This document shows positions 52,801 through 59,734 of a stretch of 64,000 nt of DNA, in pieces. The DNA lies in the NCBI GenBank assembly GCA_022606425.2, contig JAHDVF020000415.1, positions 62,001 to 126,000 of the forward strand. The letters are read 5' to 3'. The position numbers were made by a program, and so were the translations under genes. The stretch is from Lepidostoma basale (lineage: Eukaryota > Arthropoda > Insecta > Trichoptera > Lepidostomatidae). The notes under the pieces are model-generated. The model was not told the origin of the DNA, made no database searches, and was given only the letters and a program-made list of their open reading frames with translations. The stretch's first letter is position 1. Every line of letters starts with the position of its first letter.

Positions 52801-54413
52801 ATGTATTGTTGAAGAATTGAGGTATAAGCTTACTATATAAAATGCATTAAATTGATTTACTAAGCATAAATGCATCAAGTAGGGTAGTTGAAGCCTTTAT
52901 GACTAGTTATTATGGCCTAAAAGTATCAGAGGCCTCTAGCGATTAGTACTTTTTTTAAATTGTATGTACACTATATTATATTTTCATATTTTTTAGTATT
53001 CTTAACCCTTTTCTCTTTGTTTTGGTACAACTTTCATGTTGGTATCTTATCTATTTTTTTAATGTATACAAATACTTGTAATATTTTTTGTGAACGTATA
53101 CTTATACTTGTATACGAATACTGGATTTCATCCACCGTGGGTTATTAATTCATGATTTAATTGTATCTCAATAGAGACGAAGATGCAAATTGGAAACTGA
53201 ATATGGTTGATCAAGGTGTTTACAGGACTTATGACCTGTCATTGGTTGGGTTAAGCGCACGCTTTATGTAATTACAACACTTCCCATTCCACCTTTCTTA
53301 TGACCATGTCTGACAAATTTTGGAAGTTGTATATATGTAAAAGTCCTACGCCAGATTTCACATGTCAGTTTCAATGCGCCATCTATGAAGATTTTGATTA
53401 TATATGTTAATCTCTAAGATTAATCTATATATAATCTACATACTGACGCCATCTATGGCATCCAGCATATAAATAGGAGTGACCATCTCCAGGCGGCTTC
53501 TAACAATGCGCTAATGGCGAGGTAGCCTTTCACATTGTGTTAAAAAGATGTTCTGCTTAATGCTTAATAAACATAAATCTCCATAGATGGCGCATTGAAA
53601 CTGACATGTGAATTCTGGTGTTGGACTTTAACATATATACAACTTCCAAAAATTTGTCAGACATGGTCATAAGGAAGGTGGAATGGGGAATGTTGTAATT
53701 ACATAAAGCGTGCGCTTAACCCAACCAATGACAGGTCATAAGTCCTGTAAACACCTTGATCAACCATATTCAGTTTCCAATTTGCATCTTCGTCTCTATT
53801 GAGATACAATTAAATCAATAATAATAATATTTTATTTTTACAGTTGGAGATACGTAAGCTGAAAGTGGACTTGGCTAAAACCCAGCGGCTAGCCGAGATA
53901 GCTAAACCGGCCGATCTCCCCGCGCTCATCCCGCAGGTCCTCCCTGACACAACGAAGACGCCTATCGTCAAGAAAGCCAGTTCCTCCGTCATAATCGGGA
54001 AGAGAATAAAATTAAAAAGTAGAGAAAAAACACCGTACAAAATGCCCAACGCTTCGTCGTCACAAGAAGGCGCATTCGTCGAAGAGAAAGATTCCGACGA
54101 CGAATCGGAAAAAGATAATAATTTAATTAATAATGACAGATGCGTCGATAGGTTATGTTTAGACGGTAGCAAATCTATGGATGTTGAAGATAGCTCTGCA
54201 GATAATAGACAAAATTCTTTAAATAATAGACAAATTGATGATGGCAGTTTATCTGTGGAATTAGGTAAGAGTAATGATGTAAATTTGAAAAATGATGAAA
54301 GTAAAAAAACTTACGGTCCGATGAGACCGCCTTCGGGATATGTTATACCTGATGATTATTACAACGAAGGTACCGATAGAGATCTGCCAGAGATGACAGA
54401 TGAAACCAATTAA
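40540..54413 (+). CDS. SLC4A1AP: Kanadaptin (SLC4A1AP-like)
   Basis: Nine exons (40540-40846, 41820-41952, 45093-45285, 46426-46579, 47576-47747, 49285-49433, 50597-50760, 52189-52353, 53844-54413) join in phase into 668 aa; the human protein is somewhat longer. Kanadaptin was first described as a kidney anion exchanger adaptor; it is a largely nuclear protein of uncertain role. Seen here: [14 protein letters not shown], an FHA domain (about residues 105-210) with [18 protein letters not shown] and [19 protein letters not shown], then a double-stranded-RNA-binding-like region ([20 protein letters not shown]), [16 protein letters not shown], and an acidic C-terminus with [16 protein letters not shown]. 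All junctions are GT-AG. The coding part is intact despite TEs in every sizeable intron. Confidence 0.95.
40998..41712 (-). mobile_element. RTE-1 3' copy, subfamily B
   Basis: 156 open codons from [20 protein letters not shown] to [15 protein letters not shown], one frame break, then [20 protein letters not shown] and the 3' end with (GTTA)n at 41000. Kanadaptin intron 1. Confidence 0.9.
41820..41952 (+). CDS. SLC4A1AP: Kanadaptin exon 2 (first half of FHA)
   Basis: Acceptor CTCTAGCAG offers two AGs three bases apart (NAGNAG); either keeps the frame. Encodes [32 protein letters not shown] and HPTIS plus two bases of arginine. Donor GTAATG. Confidence 0.92.
42085..42821 (+). mobile_element. 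Jockey-1 3' end interrupted by RTE-1
   Basis: Jockey-1 3' terminal DNA at 42085-42260 resumes at 42786 (GAGTAAATAAACTG and TGATT tail). An RTE-1 3' copy lies between (42261-42785). GTAATGTCTGTT occurs at both edges (42249-42260 and 42786-42797): a 12-bp target-site duplication. Confidence 0.88.
42261..42785 (+). mobile_element. RTE-1 3' copy, subfamily B, inside Jockey-1
   Basis: [20 protein letters not shown] to [16 protein letters not shown], a stop in place of an arginine codon at 42496, then the rest and a (GTAA)n tail. Very similar to the 24238 and 40998 copies. Confidence 0.9.
42833..43162 (+). repeat. RTE-1 internal fragment
   Basis: Covers the RT block [25 protein letters not shown] through VSVICLLY to [11 protein letters not shown] with deletions (the YADD site is damaged). 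Confidence 0.75.
43298..44757 (-). mobile_element. RTE-1 copy interrupted by LINE-GAA
   Basis: Minus strand from [20 protein letters not shown] (44300) through [20 protein letters not shown] and [15 protein letters not shown] (the palm C reads YAND, so one catalytic aspartate is lost) to the 3' tail at 43300. An internal deletion joins GMSIT to the ANKNLSKK block near 43850. A LINE-GAA insertion at 44312-44736 splits its 5' end. Confidence 0.88.
44312..44736 (+). mobile_element. LINE-GAA 3' end with perfect target-site duplication
   Basis: Reads [40 protein letters not shown] and [19 protein letters not shown] to KARYGL and stop, then (GAA)n. AGTTTTGTACTTAT flanks it on both sides (44298-44311 and 44737-44750), a 14-bp target-site duplication. 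Confidence 0.88.
44758..45092. other. Kanadaptin intron 2 remainder
   Basis: AT-rich; nothing recognised before the exon 3 acceptor. Confidence 0.4.
45093..45285 (+). CDS. SLC4A1AP: Kanadaptin exon 3 (second half of FHA)
   Basis: Acceptor TCTTCACAG, donor [45 protein letters not shown] and [17 protein letters not shown]. Serine-arginine-x-histidine and the SSHGTFVN loop are the phosphothreonine-binding residues of FHA domains. Confidence 0.95.
45345..45690 (+). mobile_element. LINE-GAA 3' fragment
   Basis: [59 protein letters not shown] and [13 protein letters not shown] with stop: an uninterrupted 100-codon C-terminus. Kanadaptin intron 3. Confidence 0.85.
45712..45765 (-). repeat. SINE-1 tail fragment
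   Basis: TATTTTGTTGAATAGCTCTT, CACATCATTACG and CCATGTAAAG match the 3' part of SINE-1; the tRNA-like head is absent. Confidence 0.65.
45900..46380 (+). mobile_element. mariner transposon, catalytic 3' half
   Basis: 120 open codons (45976-46338): [20 protein letters not shown] and [20 protein letters not shown]. The second and third catalytic aspartates (HHDN and PND) are 34 residues apart, the D34D spacing of mariner. The N-terminal half is missing. It lies 46 bp before exon 4 of kanadaptin. Confidence 0.88.
46426..46579 (+). CDS. SLC4A1AP: Kanadaptin exon 4
   Basis: Acceptor TTATGTAG, donor [26 protein letters not shown] and [17 protein letters not shown], a charged coiled-coil-like stretch; human has ESELTVTQLKELRKQQ at the same place. 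Confidence 0.92.
46620..46716 (+). repeat. RTE-1 solo 3' end
   Basis: TGTATGAATGTTGAGAATGC through GTCCATTCTTTC to TTAGTTAGTTA; the hairpin is deleted. Confidence 0.75.
46818..47391. mobile_element. MITE-D
   Basis: Ends TATACTAATGTG (left) and CACATTAGTATA (right) are perfect inverted repeats. The interior repeats the word ACTTGCGGC in slightly varied form five times (46855, 47033, 47118, 47157, 47358). No coding potential. Kanadaptin intron 4. Confidence 0.75.
47392..47549 (+). repeat. LINE reverse transcriptase fragment
   Basis: [20 protein letters not shown] and, after a frame break, YADDTVI (47529-47549), the palm motifs of a LINE reverse transcriptase. It stops 26 bp before the exon 5 acceptor dinucleotide. 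Confidence 0.75.
47576..47747 (+). CDS. SLC4A1AP: Kanadaptin exon 5
   Basis: Acceptor TATGTTTAG, donor GTATAC. Encodes [40 protein letters not shown] and [14 protein letters not shown]; human DPKKALQGFFDREGEELEYE is the matching segment. Confidence 0.95.
47790..48320 (+). mobile_element. Jockey-1 3' end
   Basis: [40 protein letters not shown] and [19 protein letters not shown], stop, 3' UTR and TGATTTGATTTGA tail (48305-48318). The frame is open to its stop; 5'-truncated. Confidence 0.9.
48630..49085 (-). mobile_element. Jockey-1 C-terminal fragment
   Basis: 144 open codons: [20 protein letters not shown] to [20 protein letters not shown]. The 3' UTR is lost. Bases 48321-48629 show no feature. 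Confidence 0.88.
49105..49266 (-). repeat. RTE-1 fragment abutting exon 6
   Basis: Minus strand: [18 protein letters not shown] and KM...YDRIRN block with breaks. Its edge at 49266 leaves only 18 bp before kanadaptin exon 6, so it contributes nearly all sequence upstream of that 3' splice site. Confidence 0.75.
49285..49433 (+). CDS. SLC4A1AP: Kanadaptin exon 6 (dsRNA-binding-like)
   Basis: Acceptor ACTATTTCAG, donor [45 protein letters not shown] and [10 protein letters not shown]; the [13 protein letters not shown] helix is the conserved C-terminal helix of double-stranded-RNA-binding-like folds. Confidence 0.95.
49555..50055 (-). mobile_element. LINE-GAA 3' fragment inside RTE-1
   Basis: Minus strand: [40 protein letters not shown] and [20 protein letters not shown] to the C-terminus. 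It fuses in frame at 50056 with the RTE-1 coding sequence, giving an accidental 201-codon open frame. Confidence 0.85.
50056..50360 (-). mobile_element. RTE-1 fragment, subfamily D
   Basis: [60 protein letters not shown] and [13 protein letters not shown]. It diverges from RTE-1 subfamilies A to C and keeps an open frame. Confidence 0.82.
50346..50555. repeat. 35-bp minisatellite, six units
   Basis: Six units of CTTATACATTCTCAACACCA-AGACTTGTAATTGGT with three single-base differences. The unit is itself RTE-1 coding sequence (the [10 protein letters not shown] region in reverse), so the array grew from the edge of the LINE. Confidence 0.95.
50597..50760 (+). CDS. SLC4A1AP: Kanadaptin exon 7
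   Basis: Acceptor TTTGAACAG, donor [26 protein letters not shown] and [20 protein letters not shown] match human KRKAKNWEDEDFYDSDDDTF. Confidence 0.95.
50775..51500 (+). repeat. L2-1 fragment split by piggyBac
   Basis: 50780-50850 (GTAATGGAATTTATGCAAAC to AGCAACAAGACTCA) and 51482-51500 (TTAAAGGTATTCC) are contiguous in L2-1 (CTCATTAAAGGCATTCC at 10885 and 30745). Confidence 0.8.
50851..51481 (-). mobile_element. piggyBac non-autonomous copy, both ends present
   Basis: 631 bp with inverted ends CCCTTACCACTC and GAGTGGTAAGGG; right flank TTAA, left flank ATAA (one change). The minus strand keeps the transposase C-terminal Cys/His region ([25 protein letters not shown]) with a frame break. 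It resembles 11695-12110. Kanadaptin intron 7. Confidence 0.88.
51508..52168 (+). mobile_element. RTE-1 3' copy abutting exon 8
   Basis: [40 protein letters not shown] and a decayed C-terminus. It ends GTGATGGTTAG at 52153-52163; only a T run and CAG separate it from exon 8 at 52189. Confidence 0.85.
52189..52353 (+). CDS. SLC4A1AP: Kanadaptin exon 8
   Basis: Acceptor is a run of Ts and CAG; donor [26 protein letters not shown] and [20 protein letters not shown] match human DAFMSEMKSG. Confidence 0.92.
52460..52900. repeat. Degenerate spaced repeats in kanadaptin intron 8
   Basis: The phrase CATAAACGCATCAACTAAG or a close variant recurs five times (about 52468, 52590, 52695, 52766, 52864), 70-130 bp apart. 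No element ends are visible. Confidence 0.5.
53153..53817. mobile_element. Foldback element with arms of about 240 bp
   Basis: 53153-53395 is the near-perfect reverse complement of 53575-53817 (over 90 percent by eye), around a spacer of about 180 bp. Arms begin TGATTTAATTGTATCTCAAT. No coding potential. The right arm ends 26 bp before kanadaptin exon 9. Confidence 0.92.
53844..54413 (+). CDS. SLC4A1AP: Kanadaptin exon 9 (C-terminus)
   Basis: Acceptor TTTTTACAG. 189 codons: [32 protein letters not shown], an acidic low-complexity part, [20 protein letters not shown] and LPEMTDETN, then TAA. Human kanadaptin has LRKEQQRLKGLIKIVKPAEI in the matching place. Confidence 0.95.
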   Translation: MEIRKLKVDLAKTQRLAEIAKPADLPALIPQVLPDTTKTPIVKKASSSVIIGKRIKLKSREKTPYKMPNASSSQEGAFVEEKDSDDESEKDNNLINNDRCVDRLCLDGSKSMDVEDSSADNRQNSLNNRQIDDGSLSVELGKSNDVNLKNDESKKTYGPMRPPSGYVIPDDYYNEGTDRDLPEMTDETN

Positions 54414-54499
54414 ATATTAACTAATTCCGAACGGGAGTTGTTACTATCTGCTTGCGTCTTAAGGCAGGCTAAAAATAGCATTGCGCACAAAATGTCACA

Positions 54500-54640
54500 A
54501 CTTAACTAACTAACTAACCATTTCTCGGAAGAGGTAGGCTGAATAGATTGTCCTCTCCTGACGTATTTCTCTTGCTTCCTCGACATTGTGGCATGCACGC
54601 TCGTCAATTTCTCTGACTCCATCACGTGGCATTTTCAATT
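54500..54640 (-). repeat. RTE-1 3' end, decayed
   Basis: (GTTA)n tail, a mutated hairpin box and the CATGCACGCTCGTCAATTTC block in reverse. Confidence 0.75.
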
Positions 54641-54714
54641 TCGTTTATTATTATTTTTAAATCATAAACATCACAGTATTTTACCAAATCGCTTATGACT
54701 ACACTTCAGCGATG

Positions 54715-54905
54715 CGAGAAATCTGCGAGGTCGAAGATGTGGTCAGATGGGACGTCAAATACGGCGATACTGGCATCAACACGTAGAAAGGATGAGCTCA
54801 AATAGAATACCGTACATAGCTCTCCATGGAACGCCAAACGGACCCGCCTGAAATAACAGACTCCTGAGTCTATCAAAAGTGAAGAAGAAGAAGAAGAAGC
54901 TTATG
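54715..54905 (+). mobile_element. LINE-GAA 3' end
   Basis: REICEVEDVVRWDVK, then a shifted frame of RMSSNRIPYIALHGTPNGPA and the (GAA)n tail at 54882-54898. Sister of 38200-38660. Confidence 0.75.
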
Positions 54906-55079
54906 ACTATAGAATACAAAAAAAAACTATTTTAAACACAAGATGCAATTGTGAAATTTTAAAAATACAATAATGCAACATAAACAATAGACATAAACAC
55001 AAGATAATAAAACAATTAAGAACAATTAAGTCAAAAGAAACAATAAAAAGAACAAGGGAAGCAAATATCAATTTTATAC

Positions 55080-55615
55080 ATTATATTAGAGATAGAAGCT
55101 TTCTGAGGGTAGCCTCACTATCGTGGAAGATGTCCACATCCGAAGAGATGCGGTTTAGAAGGATTATTGCCCTGCCCACGGCCATTACCTTAGGTGGATT
55201 GCTTCTACACAGTGGCAGGTGAAATAATCTGTTGCCTTTGTCGCAGATAATTGTCGGGGACAAACAAAGTCAAGTCATTAGATCAAGGACAAATAGACCT
55301 ACATCACTCAGGACATCCGACTTATGTATATGGCCACCAATCAGCTGAAAGAAGTGAACTTCCAAAAGGAGATATTCCTCCTTCTCTCCAATTATTGGTA
55401 GCTTAGCATACCTTGCAAGAATTCAGTCGGAAAGAGCCACGGGTAATAACCGCGCTCCCTGAGGTAAAGAAAGCTCGCTCCACCATCAGAGAATATCGGA
55501 TCCCAGGCGGTGACCAAAATAACGGAACTATATTCCAGCCGACTTCTTACCAGGGAATTATACAACACCCGAAGAGTACCCGAGTGTTCGAAAATATCTG
55601 GAGTTTAATAACGCC
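55080..55615 (-). mobile_element. Jockey-like LINE C-terminus, divergent
   Basis: Minus strand: VLYNSLVRSRLEYSSVIL-like reading from 55600, LREHGYYPWLFP-like, then GNRLFHLPLCRSNPPKVMAV and [20 protein letters not shown]. Same protein region as Jockey-1 but clearly a different subfamily. Confidence 0.7.
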
Positions 55616-55692
55616 TTAGAAGGGTGAAACATGTCATTCCATCTAAAATATAATAAAACTTCTAGAAGACAGACGTTTTCATTCATATTAAT

Positions 55693-55990
55693 TCTTCTTC
55701 CAGTGCCGTTTCAGGTCTCCCCAACAATGGCAAAGGCATCTCTGTTTCATTCCTGTCCAATCTTTTATGTTAGTTCCCAGTCATATCAGTCGAAAGAGGT
55801 GGTATATTTCTCCCCTTTGCACGTGACCCAAATATGAGACCTTTCTAATTTTCACACTCGACAACAGCTCTCTATTGGCTCTGGCTCTCTGTAGTACGTC
55901 TGCATTACTGACCCTATCGGTCCACGGTATACGGAGCATTCTGCCGTATATCCACATCTCAAACGCCTCCTTTTATTCATTTCAGAGTTC
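55693..55990 (-). mobile_element. LINE 3' fragment
   Basis: Minus strand: AFEMWIYGRMLRIPWTDRVS, NADVLQRARANRELLSSVKI and RKVSYLGHVQRGEIYHL. It shares LQRARANRELLSSEKIRKVS with 22145-22465. Preceded at 55610-55634 by a PLE-like stem plus GTGAAACATGTC. Confidence 0.75.
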
Positions 55991-56014
55991 AAGTTTCATA
56001 GCCATATATTATAC

Positions 56015-56670
56015 ATAATAATTAAATAAAACGATGTTTTTTAACTACTTCCACTTTTGTCTTTATTTTGTCTTTATCAAGAGAGCCATCGTAAAGGCAC
56101 AAAAATCCTGGATAGACGCGGAAACAGGAAAGTGGTACAGCATACGAGATAATGTGAGTACTTATTTATTCTATATACATAATCAAATAACATCATTGCT
56201 ACACCCAGTAGAATTCGATATCCTGTATTTTAAAACGAGGGAAATAGTAGATAACAAAATTAAAAATACCTTTCGGATACAATCAAAAAAGTTAAAAGAA
56301 TTATCATGTAAACCATTTTTTCAAACATTATATATGAATATGTAAGAGATAATAAAAATTAAAACCCATTGTATTAAATACGAACCTCCAAGAATACCTG
56401 TAATGCCAATAGTTAAATTCAGAAAAATTTTACATAAATATTTGAAGATTATTTTTGTATAGAATCATGTTTACCACCCCTGATCTGTATGTATATAAAG
56501 GACTAAGTTTACAATAGTGTTACCAGTCTGTCGATGCCAGCGAGCCTGGCGAAGCCGGTCGCTGTCTAAATAAAGACAAAAGTGGAAGTAGTTAAAAAAC
56601 ATCGTTTTATTTAATTATTATTTAAAATGAACTTCCATCAAGAGATTTCAGTAAAATCATTTCATTATAT
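56015..56670 (+). mobile_element. Penelope-like element, short form
   Basis: 56018-56075 (AACTACTTCCACTTTTGTCT) is the reverse complement of 56570-56625, so the unit is bounded by inverted copies of its terminal region. The ORF at 56034-56345 (KSWIDAETGKWYSIRDNVST, YIHNQITSLLHPVEFDIL, VDNKIKNTFRIQSKKLKEL) resembles the N-terminal region of Penelope-like proteins. No reverse transcriptase or GIY-YIG domain is present. The end carries GATGCCAGCGAGCCTGGCGA, hammerhead-like. Confidence 0.6.
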
Positions 56671-57000
56671 ATTATACATATTAATTATCATATTTTAAAT
56701 GTCAGTCATGTTAAATCGAAATAATCCACTTTGAAATCGAAATAATCCACTTGCATTAAACAATTTGCTGTATAAATGTGAAGGAAGCTAGAGAGGTGTG
56801 TCGGGTTAGAGTAATGTGGCTGTCTGCTTACCCTCGCGTAGAAATGGCATTTTGGTCTGTTGTTGTATAAACTTGACTTCATGTCCAATTATTGATTTGT
56901 TCTTTTCATCCTGCAATCCTAATTAAATAACAATTACCCCTACCTACCTTAGTCTTAACCCACCCCCTTTCTTTTAGTATATAAGTTACGAATTTGTCTC
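56671..57000. other. Intergenic DNA with an RTE-like scrap
   Basis: 56775-56850 recalls the RTE 3' end (GAAGCTAGAGAGGTGTGTCG, GTGGCTGTCTGCTTACCC); the rest is unrecognised. Confidence 0.45.
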
Positions 57001-57004
57001 ATTT

Positions 57005-57110
57005 TATTGTTAAAATTTATACACCGAGGAAGGGCGTCTGCGGCCCAAAACATGTTTATGAAAAAAATATAAATAAATGTTTTTAAAAAAATTATTCCAA
57101 TATATTAACC
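57005..57110 (+). repeat. PLE-like end
   Basis: 57024-57051 reads CCGAGGAA-GGGC-GTCTGC-GGCCC-AAAACATG: a short GC stem followed by AAAAC, a decayed version of the hammerhead-like arrangement, then AATAAA. Confidence 0.45.
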
Positions 57111-57189
57111 CCTTTCCGATCCACAAAAAAAAAAAGTTCCACCAGGTCCACAATAGATTTACAGAATTACAAGGTAAAACAATACTAGT

Positions 57190-57905
57190 TTAGTCCCGAC
57201 CCTTATGTATGGAAGTGAAGCTTGGAGTTGGCAGAAGGACTGCACTGTTCCTAGTGCGCCCTTGGAGTAATTGATTTTACAAAACGGCGCACTTAAAATA
57301 CAAATCATCACAATAATAAAAAAGGATGAAAGTAGGATAAATGCAGTAGAATTGAGGTCACTAAGAAGAATGTGCGGAAAAACAATGTATGATAGAATAT
57401 CTAATGATGAAGTAAGAAAGGAATGTAAGGTGGATGAATGCGTAATAAATAAAATAAAGAAAGGGTCACTAAGACGGTTTGGACATATGAAACAAATGGA
57501 TGAGGAAAGAATGGTTTAAAAGATATATACAAGTAGTATGATAATTAAATAAAACGATGTTATTACACGTTTGTCCAAGTTGTCGATGCCAGCGAGCCTG
57601 GCGAAACCGGTCGCTGTCTAAATAAAGACAAAAGTGGAAGTAGTTAAAAAACATCGTTTTATTTAATTATTATTTAAAATGAACTTCCATCAAGAGATTT
57701 CAGTAAAATCATTTGATTATCTTAAAAAAGTAGTATGAATCGGAAAAGATGTCGAGGAAGGCCAAAGAAGACGTGGCGTGTCCAATTTAATCAATTACTG
57801 AAAGGTGGCCATGTTTGAAGTAGGAACAATTGACGAGTGTGCATGTCACGATGTGTGAATGTAGAAGAGGCGCGAGAATTATGCCAGAATAGAACAATGT
57901 TGATT
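57190..57905 (+). mobile_element. RTE-1 3' copy with two small insertions
   Basis: CCGACCCTTATGTATGGAAG to 57245, 57331-57539 (CGKTMYDRISNDEVRKECKV) and 57726-57905 belong to one copy (closest to subfamily C). 57246-57330 is an L2-type 3' terminus with (AAT)n; 57540-57725 is a PLE terminal unit flanked by AGTAGTATGA on both sides. Confidence 0.82.
57540..57725 (+). mobile_element. Solo Penelope terminal unit
   Basis: About 185 bp: AATTAAATAAAACGATG, GTCGATGCCAGCGAGCCTGG, CGAAACCGGTCGCTG, AATAAAG, ACTTCCATCAAGAG. Same unit as the end of 56015-56670. The flanking AGTAGTATGA repeat shows it inserted as a unit. Confidence 0.75.
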
Positions 57906-57954
57906 GGGCCGAGATAACCAGACCGCACAGCTAAAAAGAAGAATTGGATTAAGC

Positions 57955-58440
57955 CGGGCAGCTTTCGGTAACAAGAGTTACATCCTTAAAAACCGAAAAA
58001 ACCGATCAACCTAAAACGAAAAGTCTATGAAGCCTGCGTTCTGCCAGTTGGTACTTATGGTCTTGAAACTATAATATTGTCCAAACAAAGTGCTAAGAAA
58101 CTGCGAGTGACCCAAAGAGCCGTGTTAGGAATAAGCCTAAGAGACAGAGTCAGAAACGATACGGTGAGAGAAAGAACAAAGGTCACTGACATCATCCACT
58201 GGATGCGACTCTAAAATGGCAATGAGCGGGTCACGTAGCCAGAAGCTCAGATGAAAAGTGGACAAGAAGACTGCTGACTTGGAGACTGTGGACCACAAAG
58301 AGAAGTGCAGGGCGACCGCAACTACGGTGGAAGGATGACCTGAACAGACACGTCGGAATAACCTGGATGCAGTCTGCACAGGACAGAGTGACATGGAAGC
58401 GAATGGAGGAGGCCTTTGTGTAGGAGTGGACGGGAATACG
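57955..58440 (+). mobile_element. BovB-like RTE 3' fragment
   Basis: Frames give PINLKRKVYEACVLPVGTYG, LETIILSKQSAKKLRVTQRA, VLGISLRDRVRNDTVRER and VTDIIHWMRL, then MEEAF near 58408. Related to 5545-6440. The open frame at 58393-58599 beyond it is unassigned. Confidence 0.78.
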
Positions 58441-58633
58441 AAAAAGTTGCGTAAGATAGACTGGAAGAACATTCATGAATTTTTAGATTTCCCAAGCGAC
58501 ATCTATGAGAGTGCGGAAAAGTCTACAGTAAATATAGTAAAGACGCAACTCAGATTTCTTCCTGGTAATTATTTTAGAGAACATAGATGGCACTGGTAGT
58601 AACAAATGCAATGACATCTTGAAAATATAGGAT

Positions 58634-59196
58634 TGTTTTTTAAGAGGTTTGGTTTTTAAATTGGCAACATTGTTTCAACAGACTGTCAATTTGACAGTTG
58701 ACAGTTGATTTGTAGTCAGTACGTTTTGCCATTTCACCCAGTTGCTCGATAAAGTTGTCGAAAATTGGACTTCACAATTGCGCTTCATTCGAGCTAGCCG
58801 TGGCGCTCATATGCCCGAAATCATATTTAAATAATAATGGCATAAAATTATATATTAAATAAAGCCAATATTATTATTATTATTATTATTATTTTGTTGA
58901 ATCGCTCTTTACATCATGACAGCATGAGCCAAATCGATGTAAAGGGTATTATAGCTATCATAGTGATTCTCGTAACATGTAATAGGTAGCTAATCTATCG
59001 CCATTTTATTGTTACGTGAATTCTACACCAGACCAAAGACAGTGTGACAATCACACTGCCATCGCCGGGAATCGAACCCGGAACCTTCGGGGTGGTAGTC
59101 AATGCACTTACCACACGGCCACGAAGGTCGTCATACATTTACATTATTTTAATATGTTTTTTTTTTTTCATTTTTAATTTGTATGCCTCTAAATAA
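58634..59196. mobile_element. MITE-B copy 2 with SINE-1 inside
   Basis: Reverse of 4578-4869: TTTTTTAAGAGGTTTGG at the left, GTATGCCTCTAAA at the right. SINE-1 (58869-59133) interrupts it after AATAAAGCCAATAT. Confidence 0.8.
58869..59133 (-). repeat. SINE-1, best copy
   Basis: Minus strand: TGGCCGTGTGGTAAGTG (box A-like), GGTTCCGGGTTCGATTCCCG (box B), tRNA-unrelated body and (AAT)n tail. Box B fits the polymerase III promoter well. Confidence 0.9.
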
Positions 59197-59199
59197 ATC

Positions 59200-59500
59200 A
59201 TACTTTATTTACCAGGCCAATGCCACTTGACGTTATACCGTCATATACGAGACGGCACTGGCCGGGCCGTAGGCACCATAAACAATAGTTGCAACATGGA
59301 GATTTATGGGGCCGTATGTAGTATTGGAATCCGTAAAGTAATTAAGTGTCTCGTGCCGTGATCTCATTTAGTTTCGATTATAAATGTGAAATTAATGTAT
59401 AATACGACTATTATTGTATTATTACTCCTTATAGTATATGGTATACGTGTTACAAATATTCAAATATAATACATTTATGTTTCCGCAGTGCTGATATATC
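59200..59500. repeat. MITE-E copy 1
   Basis: CCAGGCCAATGCC, GCAACATGGAG, GTGTCTCGTGCCGTGATCTC and CGTGTTACAAATATT recur in reverse at 62600-63365. The element type is not clear. Confidence 0.6.
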
Positions 59501-59734
59501 AAATGGCTGCCTAATCTCTCTACACTGAAGATTCTACATAACATTTTCAAAGAATGTGATGTAGAATCTTCCTCATTTGTAAAGTACCAACAATTTCAAT
59601 CAAGTAACATTGTTTAAAATGTTCATGTTTATTAATCGTTTCGAAAAAAGACGCAATATTTTTTTTTATATTTGACAGCTGTCAGATCTGATCGGCCCCA
59701 CATTCAATTAAACATTTTGATAACAGTTATTTGA

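Noticed and set aside
56084..56154. Possible host exon KSWIDAETGKWYSIRDN ending at GTGAGT
   Set aside because: The open frame runs on through the apparent donor into Penelope-like N-terminal sequence and is bounded by inverted copies of a repeat, so it is element coding sequence.
58393..58599. Open frame KLRKIDWKNIHEFLDFPSD
   Set aside because: Overlaps the end of a BovB-like LINE and then runs into unassigned DNA; no recognisable domain and no splice context.
59040..59131. tRNA gene on the minus strand
   Set aside because: Box A and box B fit, but the sequence does not close as a cloverleaf and continues into a SINE body with an AAT tail; a second copy is at 472-706.
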